From contig JAISCO010000323.1 in NCBI GenBank assembly GCA_031265535.1, positions 1 to 5,821 of the forward strand: a stretch of DNA of 5,821 nt, in the 5' to 3' direction. Below the pieces are notes generated by a model. That model saw nothing but the letters and a program-made list of their open reading frames with translations, made no database searches and was not told where the DNA came from. The position numbers were made by a program, and so were the translations under genes. The DNA comes from Spirochaetaceae bacterium (GTDB lineage: Bacteria; Spirochaetota; Spirochaetia; Treponematales; Breznakiellaceae). Shown piece by piece: positions 1-5,550 of this stretch; position 1 is the first letter of the stretch; each line of letters opens with the position of its first letter.

Positions 1-118
1 CATGAAACAGTAATAAAAAAAGCAGGGAAAAAGGCAATAATAGGAATGTGAGAAAAAATAGGCAAAGGTATCATTTCTACTGAACGGAAATAGGGCTCAT
101 TTCTACTGAACGTTGACA
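1..118. mobile_element. Probable terminal end of an IS21-type insertion sequence, body off the left edge
   Basis: The segment ends in two direct repeats (71-86 and 97-112) and the hexamer TTGACA at 113-118. Read on the minus strand, the element would begin TGTCAACGTTCAG, with the CGTTCAGTAGAAATGA unit then recurring 26 bases further in. Multiple terminal repeats next to a TG...CA tip are typical of IS21-family (istA/istB) ends. No transposase can be identified in 118 bases. Only short open tails run in from the edge: one frame stops at TAA 11-13 and another at TGA 49-51. Either could be the end of an istB-like gene, but neither is recognisable. The opposite end and the target duplication are outside the window, so the family call rests on end architecture alone. 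Confidence 0.45.
71..112. repeat. Two identical 16-base direct repeats, 26-base period
   Basis: TCATTTCTACTGAACG occurs at 71-86 and again, base for base, at 97-112. The 10-base spacer is GAAATAGGGC. The regular spacing and the position just inside the putative element tip suggest transposase binding sites. Operator sites for a regulator of the downstream promoter are the main alternative. Confidence 0.75.
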
Positions 119-141
119 CCGCTGGCGGGGGGGATTGTAAA
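113..141 (+). promoter_or_regulatory. Possible hybrid promoter with its -35 in the element end
   Basis: A perfect -35 hexamer, TTGACA (113-118), lies 17 bases from TGTAAA (136-141), which matches the -10 consensus at four of six positions. It points rightward into the TPR-greA genes. IS21 ends are known to carry an outward -35 that makes a promoter when joined to a suitable -10, so the layout is biologically plausible. The -10 is weak, and the promoter at 135-163 is the better candidate for routine transcription. Confidence 0.35.
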
Positions 142-163
142 AGGGCGGGGCAATTACTATAAT
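135..163 (+). promoter_or_regulatory. Sigma-70-type promoter of the TPR-greA operon
   Basis: TTGTAA (135-140, four of six matches to TTGACA) is separated by exactly 17 bases from a perfect TATAAT (158-163). Transcription would start near 170, giving a leader of about 28 bases before the ATG at 199. The spacer is G-rich, with GGG at 143-145 and GGGG at 147-150. Nothing else upstream of the first gene fits as well. Confidence 0.65.
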
Positions 164-177
164 TAGAAGCGGGGGGT

Positions 178-198
178 GGAAGCGGTAAATTCGCTTTC
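178..198 (+). promoter_or_regulatory. Hairpin abutting the start codon of the TPR gene
   Basis: Bases 178-184 can pair with 192-198 (seven pairs including one G-U) around a seven-base loop, GTAAATT. The stem ends directly before the ATG at 199 and takes in part of the only Shine-Dalgarno-like run, GGGGTGGA at 173-180. That run is 18 bases from the ATG when unfolded, so the fold could change the effective spacing or block the ribosome. The short stem could also be chance. Confidence 0.3.
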
Positions 199-1164
199 AT
201 GATAAAGATGGAAAATGCGGATGCGGAAACTTTAGCCCGGAGCCTCATCCAGGAAGCCTACGAAAAATTGAAAGGGATTAACCCGGAAGAAGCTCTTGGA
301 AAATTAGAACAGGCTTTACACGCGGATTATACGCAGCAAGAAGCGCTTTATGCGTTAAAGTGCCTTAATTGGTGGCTGGAACGAATCAAGAATCTGGACA
401 ATGCCGGTGACACTTGCGATTCCTATAGCAGGGGCAGTTTTTTGCTTTCCCAGTGGAAGAGTTATTACATTTTTCTTGAGCTTGTCGGTGGCGCGTATGA
501 TAGATGTCAGTATGCGATCAAACATTTTGTATACGCTCTTGCGCTGCAAAACTATGAGGATGCTCTTGCCGACGGGCTTTTGCGGCACGATCCGGAACTT
601 TTAGAACAGATTGGAAGATGCTACAAAGGCATGGGCTGTTATGAAGAAGCGTTAAATTATCTGAAACAAGCAGCCCGGTTCAAACAAGAGGATGCCGCTA
701 CTATATCAATTCTGGCGGATGTGTATGCTCTGCTGGGCGAAACCAAGGCGGCCAAGGTTCTGTTTCGCGAGGCTTTTTTTATAGATCCGCAGCGTGTCGA
801 CTTGGAAAATTTAGAGTCAGGGCTTATTCTTTCGCTGGCAAAGCGCGTCTCTGAAATGGGTTATTCGGGGCCGGAATTGCGGGAATGGCTTCCGGTTTAC
901 GGCGCATTATTTGGCGTTTTTACGGTAAAACGTGAACTTAAACTTGCCGAGCTGGGCAGGCTGAAGCAGCGGATTTTTGATTTAGAAAGCAAACTGCGCG
1001 GCAGCCCTAAGGAGGAAAATATTTTAAAGCCGTCTTTGTTGAACAAATATTTGCGGCTGATAGATCATTACGAAGGTAAGGATAACAGCGGCGCCTTAAT
1101 TGATGAAATTAAATTAAAAATAAAAATTATTAAACCGCTCATTTTTGAACGGTATATGTGTTAG
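199..1164 (+). CDS. TPR-repeat protein, cytoplasmic, function unknown
   Basis: This 321-residue protein has no signal peptide or membrane segment. Two clear tetratricopeptide repeats lie at about residues 132-164 (pattern IGRCYKGMGCYEEALNYLKQA) and 166-199 (LADVYALLGETKAAKVLFREA, then a typical IDP turn). Residues 13-46 look like a further, degenerate TPR, and 244-267 may form a short coiled coil. TPR arrays bind other proteins and carry no catalysis, so the likely role is scaffold or adaptor. The gene sits 21 bases ahead of greA on the same strand and shares its promoter, which suggests, without proving, a link to the transcription machinery. The start is uncertain: ATG 199 has no well-placed ribosome site, and ATG 208, three codons in, is equally possible. 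The family resembles spirochaetal TPR proteins, but I cannot assign a gene name. Confidence 0.85.
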   Translation: MIKMENADAETLARSLIQEAYEKLKGINPEEALGKLEQALHADYTQQEALYALKCLNWWLERIKNLDNAGDTCDSYSRGSFLLSQWKSYYIFLELVGGAYDRCQYAIKHFVYALALQNYEDALADGLLRHDPELLEQIGRCYKGMGCYEEALNYLKQAARFKQEDAATISILADVYALLGETKAAKVLFREAFFIDPQRVDLENLESGLILSLAKRVSEMGYSGPELREWLPVYGALFGVFTVKRELKLAELGRLKQRIFDLESKLRGSPKEENILKPSLLNKYLRLIDHYEGKDNSGALIDEIKLKIKIIKPLIFERYMC

Positions 1165-1166
1165 AA

Positions 1167-1180
1167 AAGGAAAGGCAGGA
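1167..1180 (+). promoter_or_regulatory. Ribosome binding site of greA
   Basis: The purine stretch AAGGAAAGGCAGGA occupies most of the 21-base gap after the TPR gene. Its last AGGA (1177-1180) is five bases from the ATG at 1186. This is the best Shine-Dalgarno sequence of the three genes and supports that start. No promoter or terminator fits in the gap, so the two genes probably share one mRNA. Confidence 0.6.
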
Positions 1181-1185
1181 TTAAA

Positions 1186-3876
1186 ATGTCAGAAATACTT
1201 CTTAAAGATGTACAGAATATGTTGAACGAAGAAAAGTTCACACGCGCAACACTAAGCAACTACTCTATTGACCGGTTTAAGGAACTCGACGTTGTGCTGG
1301 ACAGAGCAAAGAAAGAGCGTGTCCTAAATGATATAAAAAGTATCTGTGATGAACATCTTAGTCATTCAAAAAACAGTATAATAGCGATTTATTTTTCGGG
1401 TATGATCGCGCTTTCACAAAATATAATTGATGATGCCGCTCTTGTTAGTCTTGCCGGTATTTTTGTTGATAATCACAAATTAAATATCGTGAAGTATCTT
1501 TGTGAACGCATACTGGAATACGGCGAATCAAAATTCGCGCTGCGCACTTTGGGCGAGTGTTATAAAAACGATAACGAAGAAGAAAAAATGTTTGACGCAT
1601 GGAAACGCCTTGTAAAAATAGACCCCGATGAAGCGGACATTGCTAAACTGCTGGCTGAACGCGCCGAAAAGCAGTCCGACGTTGACGAGGCGACAGATTA
1701 CTTTAAAAAAGCGCTGCACCGGTATATCAACAAACAGTTATTTACGAATGTACGGGAAATATGGCTTAAACTGCTGGATTATCACCCGGAAGATATAGAT
1801 TTCTTTCTTTCCGTTCAAAATAAAGTCGCAAAAAACATCAGTACGGATAAGGCGGTGTCGCTGCTTACCGACGTATACAACTCACTTAAAAAGCGCGGCG
1901 ACTTTAATACGTCAATCATCATACTAAAATTGATACTGAACCATGATGAACGCGATGCTTTTTCGCGGAAAGAAATAACAGAGTGTTTCAGGCAAAAATA
2001 TGCGCGTCATAGTCAATTGGAAGAATATATTAAAGTATCAAATCTTACGCAGAACTGGCGCAATGTGCATGAGGCGATTTTGGATTTTGAAAAACATATA
2101 GCGTTTGACAAAGGAAATTTTGTATATCACAGAACATGGGGCGTAGGACGAATCGCGAAAGTAGACGGCGATGATATTGTCATAGACTTTTCAAAAAAAC
2201 GCTCGCATAGTATGTCACTTAAAATGGCGGTTGACGCGCTGCAAACGCTGGAAAAGAACCATATATGGGTATTGAAAGCGACTATGAGCAAAGAAAAGCT
2301 GCACGAAAAAGTAAAAACCGATCCCGAATGGGCGCTAAGGACTATAATTAAAAGTTTTGATAATTTCTGCGATATTAAGCGTGTAAAGTCGGAACTTGTT
2401 CCTTCCGTGCTTTCCGCCGGCGAGTGGGCGTCATGGAACACTAAGGCGCATGTCATTCTTAAAGATAATCCTTTGTTCGGCGTAAGCGCGAATAACATAA
2501 ATGTACACACTGTACGCGAGCGTTCTTTGAGCAAAGAAGAAAAATTATACAACGAATTTAAAGCCGAAAAGAAATTTTTTAGCAGACTCTCTTTAATCAG
2601 GGAGTATGCGTCCGAAATAAAAAATATCGAACCGGATTCGGAGCGATTTAACGATATGGCGTCATTTTTTACAGGATACTTAAAACCTAATATGCCGGTA
2701 AATGAGTTTACGGTAACATCATATCTGCTGTTAAAAGATTTGTCCGCTTCGTTTACATTCTTGTCTCCGCTTATTAATTTAAATTTTATCGCGATGTTTG
2801 AGCGTATTGATAATTTACCACTGTTATTTCAGCGCCTTAAAGATGAAAAAACAAAAAAAGATTTTTTTGCCCAGATTAAACTTTTTATACCGGACTGGCA
2901 GGATATATATATACGGCTCTTTCCCTACGCGCTGACCGGCTCTATCATTGGCGATCTTAAACAGGCCGGCTATGCGGATAAAATTGTAGCTATGATACGC
3001 GGCTGTTTTGAACATTACAAAGATAACCGCGAGGCTGTCGTATGGTTCTACCGCAATTACCGCGAAGACCCCTTGTTTGCCGGCGCGGGTTTAAGCAGCG
3101 AAAAGATAATTATCACGCTGATACATCTGCTTGAATTAACTTACCGTGAAATAGACAATCACCGCGATACGATGGATAACAAAAAAATCAACAAGCAGAT
3201 ATATTCCATTTTATTCAAAGAAAATTTGCTTGAAAGCTGCATTGACAGCGCAAGCCGTGAAACGATTGTGCGTGTATATACGCTTATCGAAGATGTAAAA
3301 GACCTTGATCCGGCGGATAAGCTAAAACTTAAAAACCATATACTTGATAAATATCCCGACTTTAAATTCTTTGGCGCGGTAGAAAAGGATACCGTTACGC
3401 GCACTCTTATCGTTACGGTCGCCAAGTATGACGAAAAACAAAAACAGCTTGACCGTATCATGACGGAAGATATTCCGGCTAACTCAAAAGAAATAGCGTT
3501 TGCGCTGTCTTTAGGCGATTTAAGAGAGAACGCGGAGTACAAGGCGGCAAAAGAAAAACAAGAAATTCTTAACTCTACCGTCGCAAAGTTAAAAAATGAA
3601 ATAGAGCGCGCCCAGCTTTTTGATCCCGCTGCGGTAAACACTTCCCGCGTTTCATTTGGAACTGTAGCTACGCTGACTAATGAAGCCGGCGGCGCGGATG
3701 AAGTTTACACAATACTCGGTCCGTGGGAATCCGATCCTGATAACAGGATAATTTCATACTTATCGCCGTTCGGTAATTCGCTGCTAAATAAACATACGGG
3801 TGAAAAGTTTAATTTCGAGATAAACGATGAAAAGATAACGTATACGGTAAAGGAAATAAGCGCCGCGAATTTCTGA
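1186..3876 (+). CDS. greA: Long spirochaete-type transcription elongation factor GreA
   Basis: GreA enters the RNA polymerase secondary channel and stimulates cleavage of backtracked RNA, freeing stalled complexes. The C-terminal 150 residues form a complete GreA. The coiled coil spans about 748-820, with the tip motif GDLRENAEYKAA; its acidic pair D778 and E781 matches D41 and E44 of E. coli GreA. An FKBP-like domain follows at about 821-892. The remaining 745 residues are an extension. It has TPR-like helices around 115-180 and an SH3/Tudor-like module at 306-356 (core VYHRTWGVGRIAKVDGDD). The rest is mainly helical and unrecognised. The module resembles the polymerase-binding tails of PcrA/UvrD and CarD; that is inferred by eye. 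At 896 residues the protein is over five times usual GreA length but normal for Treponema and Borrelia forms. The frame is intact. It follows the TPR gene by 21 bases and is probably its operon partner. Confidence 0.95.
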   Translation: MSEILLKDVQNMLNEEKFTRATLSNYSIDRFKELDVVLDRAKKERVLNDIKSICDEHLSHSKNSIIAIYFSGMIALSQNIIDDAALVSLAGIFVDNHKLNIVKYLCERILEYGESKFALRTLGECYKNDNEEEKMFDAWKRLVKIDPDEADIAKLLAERAEKQSDVDEATDYFKKALHRYINKQLFTNVREIWLKLLDYHPEDIDFFLSVQNKVAKNISTDKAVSLLTDVYNSLKKRGDFNTSIIILKLILNHDERDAFSRKEITECFRQKYARHSQLEEYIKVSNLTQNWRNVHEAILDFEKHIAFDKGNFVYHRTWGVGRIAKVDGDDIVIDFSKKRSHSMSLKMAVDALQTLEKNHIWVLKATMSKEKLHEKVKTDPEWALRTIIKSFDNFCDIKRVKSELVPSVLSAGEWASWNTKAHVILKDNPLFGVSANNINVHTVRERSLSKEEKLYNEFKAEKKFFSRLSLIREYASEIKNIEPDSERFNDMASFFTGYLKPNMPVNEFTVTSYLLLKDLSASFTFLSPLINLNFIAMFERIDNLPLLFQRLKDEKTKKDFFAQIKLFIPDWQDIYIRLFPYALTGSIIGDLKQAGYADKIVAMIRGCFEHYKDNREAVVWFYRNYREDPLFAGAGLSSEKIIITLIHLLELTYREIDNHRDTMDNKKINKQIYSILFKENLLESCIDSASRETIVRVYTLIEDVKDLDPADKLKLKNHILDKYPDFKFFGAVEKDTVTRTLIVTVAKYDEKQKQLDRIMTEDIPANSKEIAFALSLGDLRENAEYKAAKEKQEILNSTVAKLKNEIERAQLFDPAAVNTSRVSFGTVATLTNEAGGADEVYTILGPWESDPDNRIISYLSPFGNSLLNKHTGEKFNFEINDEKITYTVKEISAANF

Positions 3877-3930
3877 TTGACGCCTGATTGTTTGTTATAG
3901 CGCTTAAACTTGTAAAATGCCAATCAGTAT

Positions 3931-4032
3931 GGGGGCGTTGCGGGGGCACTTGAGAAGTAAAAGGTAAAAAGTTGGTCTTTGGGCGGCGCGAATTATGGAA
4001 ACAAAAGCGTTTTGCCCCCGCTGAGGGGGTGG
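3931..4032. repeat. GC-rich intergenic structure with competing hairpins
   Basis: GCGGGGGCA (3940-3948) is perfectly complementary to TGCCCCCGC (4013-4021) across a 64-base loop. The same C5 run (4015-4019) can instead pair with G5 at 4025-4029 across a five-base loop, GCTGA. Another G5 run lies at 3931-3935. The region follows greA by about 55 bases and has no T-run, so it is a poor intrinsic terminator. It looks like a structured leader or trailer, or a copy of a dispersed intergenic repeat. No open frame is convincing. Confidence 0.45.
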
Positions 4033-4060
4033 CGGAAGACCGTAGGGCTGGAGACAGGGG

Positions 4061-4089
4061 GGAGCCCCCCCCCCCCCCCTCTTTATATT
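4061..4089 (+). promoter_or_regulatory. cca: Possible cca promoter with a poly-C spacer
   Basis: TATATT (4084-4089) matches the -10 consensus at five of six positions and would start transcription near 4096, about 13 bases before the ATG. The matching -35 position at 17-base spacing, GGAGCC (4061-4066), has no similarity to TTGACA. The promoter would therefore need an activator or depend on tract length. The weak ribosome site AGAAG (4098-4102) would lie at the very start of this mRNA. Read-through from greA is the alternative. Confidence 0.3.
4065..4079. repeat. Homopolymer C15 tract upstream of cca
   Basis: Fifteen consecutive C residues follow G6 (4057-4062) and AG, and end 29 bases before the cca start codon. 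A tract this long is prone to slipped-strand change in length. Poly-G/poly-C tracts in promoters tune expression of T. pallidum tpr genes and Neisseria opc. Here it fills most of the spacer of a possible promoter. The exact length may be wrong, because homopolymers are hard to sequence. Confidence 0.85.
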
Positions 4090-4108
4090 TTCTTAATAGA
4101 AGTACTAT

Positions 4109-5491
4109 ATGCGTGTATCAAAGATTGATAAGATAGCGGTTCCCCGGTTGCTGCGGGAACTTTCCGCTATTTTTAAAACGCACGGTAAACAAGTGTTTTT
4201 GGTTGGCGGCGCGGTACGGGATATGCTGCGCGGGACACAGCATATTGACTGGGACCTCGCAAGCAGCGCGCGTCCCGAAGAGATTATGCGGATTTTTCCC
4301 AATGTCATACCTACCGGCATAAAACATGGGACAGTAACTATCCGGTATAAAAAACATTCCATTGAAGTTACGACATATCGTAAGGACGGCGATTATGTGG
4401 ACGGCAGACATCCAGACAGCATTGAATACGCGGCGGGCATAGAAGACGATCTTTCCCGCCGCGATTTTACCATGAACGCGATTGCCGCCGAGCTGCCGGG
4501 CGGGCATATTATTGATCCTTACCACGGCAGAATGGATATCGAAAATGAATTCATCCGCTGCGTGGGTAAAGCCGCGGACCGCTTGAACGAAGACGGTCTG
4601 CGGGCACTGCGGGCGCTGCGTTTTGCGTCCCAGCTTAATTTTGATATTGACAACGAACTTTTGCACGCTATTCAGAATAATCCGGAAATGATTATTCCCG
4701 TTTCGATGGAACGTGTAAGGCTTGAATTTGACAAGATAATAGCGTCCGGCAGGCCGTCTACGGCGCTGCTATACATGGAAAAATGCGGTCTTATGCAGCT
4801 CATACTGCCGGAACTTATGCGCTGCCGCGGTGTTGAGCAGAAAGGCTATCATCGCTTTGACGTTCTGACTCACTGTCTGCTTGCCTGCGATTACGCGGCG
4901 CGCAATAAATACAAACAAAGCGTCCGGCTTGCGGCGCTTTTTCATGACGCCGGTAAACCTGAAACCGCAAAACCCGGCGCTTCAGACGTATGGACATTTT
5001 ATAACCATGAAATAGTATCGGCGGATATTACCCGCGCTATAATGACGCGCCTGCGTTATTCCAACGCAAGTATTGACGCGACCGTTCATCTGGTAAAAGA
5101 ACACATGTTCAACTATGACGATGTATGGAGCGAAAGCGCCGTGCGCCGTTTTGTACGCCGCGCCGGTGAGGAAAATTTGCAAGACTTATTTGATCTGCGC
5201 CGCGCCGACTCGTTTGGAATGACCGGATTTGAAGCCCCTTTGGATTTATTGTTCGATTTTCAAGACCGTATAAAATCAACGCTCGCAAAAAGCCGCGCTC
5301 TTTCCCTTAAAGACCTTGCCGTAAACGGCAATGATCTGATGCGGACCGGTATCCCATGCGGTAAGCGCATGGGATTTATTCTGCGCCGGCTTTTAGAGGC
5401 TGTCCTCGACGATCCTGAACTGAACACAAAGGAAAAACTTTTAGAAATAGCAATAGCTGGTGGTGATTCACAAAGTATGATGAGCACCTAA
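4109..5491 (+). CDS. cca: CCA tRNA nucleotidyltransferase with HD domain
   Basis: This enzyme adds or repairs the 3'-terminal CCA of tRNA from CTP and ATP without a nucleic-acid template. The 460-residue protein shows the class II order. The nucleotide-binding motif GGAVRD is at 33-38 and the metal-binding D47 and D49 follow in HIDWDLAS. A flexible loop spans about 90-114, RRDFTMNA is at 117-124, and the base-selecting EDGLR is at 161-165, continuing into RALRFA. CC-only adding enzymes lack the flexible loop, so a full CCA enzyme or an A-adding enzyme fits better. The tRNA-binding helices follow, then an HD phosphohydrolase domain with H255, H279-D280 and H300. The HD domain separates it from poly(A) polymerase. 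In E. coli the equivalent domain has phosphatase and phosphodiesterase activity. The start has only a weak ribosome site (AGAAG, six bases upstream), but no earlier in-frame start is better. It follows greA by 232 bases and probably has its own control. Confidence 0.92.
   Translation: MRVSKIDKIAVPRLLRELSAIFKTHGKQVFLVGGAVRDMLRGTQHIDWDLASSARPEEIMRIFPNVIPTGIKHGTVTIRYKKHSIEVTTYRKDGDYVDGRHPDSIEYAAGIEDDLSRRDFTMNAIAAELPGGHIIDPYHGRMDIENEFIRCVGKAADRLNEDGLRALRALRFASQLNFDIDNELLHAIQNNPEMIIPVSMERVRLEFDKIIASGRPSTALLYMEKCGLMQLILPELMRCRGVEQKGYHRFDVLTHCLLACDYAARNKYKQSVRLAALFHDAGKPETAKPGASDVWTFYNHEIVSADITRAIMTRLRYSNASIDATVHLVKEHMFNYDDVWSESAVRRFVRRAGEENLQDLFDLRRADSFGMTGFEAPLDLLFDFQDRIKSTLAKSRALSLKDLAVNGNDLMRTGIPCGKRMGFILRRLLEAVLDDPELNTKEKLLEIAIAGGDSQSMMST
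5351..5375. repeat. Perfect 10-base inverted repeat inside cca
   Basis: ATCCCATGCG (5351-5360) and CGCATGGGAT (5366-5375) are exact reverse complements around the loop GTAAG. It lies within the coding sequence for GIPCGKRMGF, about 115 bases before the stop codon, and could form a stable mRNA hairpin. The protein segment looks normal for the family, so the repeat does not disrupt the gene. Its core resembles the inner loop of the downstream palindrome (5733-5750). Confidence 0.6.
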
Positions 5492-5550
5492 ACGAAGCCG
5501 TAATTGATATAAAAAAATGCCATATTAAATGCTTTGAAGTGGTTGAATAA
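5467..5550 (+). other. Open 27-codon stretch after and overlapping the cca end, no start codon
   Basis: In the frame after TGA 5464-5466, codons run open to TAA 5548-5550. The peptide, starting FTKYDEHLNEAVIDIKKC and ending CFEVVE, has a protein-like composition but no ATG, GTG or TTG placed to start it. It overlaps the last 25 bases of cca in another frame. It may be the remnant of a lost gene, the result of a frameshift near the cca end, or chance. I recognise no family. Confidence 0.2.

Noticed and set aside
127..176. G-quadruplex formed by G runs at 127-133, 143-145, 147-150 and 171-176
   Set aside because: One loop would be 20 bases and another a single base; this is a poor match to stable quadruplex rules, and it overlaps the promoter.
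1134..1153. Imperfect hairpin (ACCG-C-TCA, loop TTTT, TGA-A-CGGT) at the end of the TPR gene
   Set aside because: The stem has a mismatch, no T-run follows, and it is inside the coding region 33 bases before greA; an internal terminator is not supported.
2127..2552. 141-codon open frame on the minus strand within greA
   Set aside because: It runs antisense to the Tudor-like module and has low-complexity, serine- and phenylalanine-rich composition typical of a shadow frame.
3159..3641. 160-codon open frame on the minus strand within greA
   Set aside because: It lies fully inside greA opposite its conserved coiled coil, is rich in S, F and C, and has no recognisable domain; it is a shadow of the real gene.
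3884..3927. CTGATTG (3884-3890) with CAATCAG (3921-3927) as a greA terminator
   Set aside because: Seven A/T-rich pairs across a 30-base loop without a T-run make a weak structure. The tandem CTGATTG at 3873 and 3884 also looks like chance.
4118..4666. 182-codon open frame on the minus strand within cca
   Set aside because: It is antisense to the catalytic motifs of cca, whose protein is clearly homologous to a known family; no domain is visible in the reverse product.
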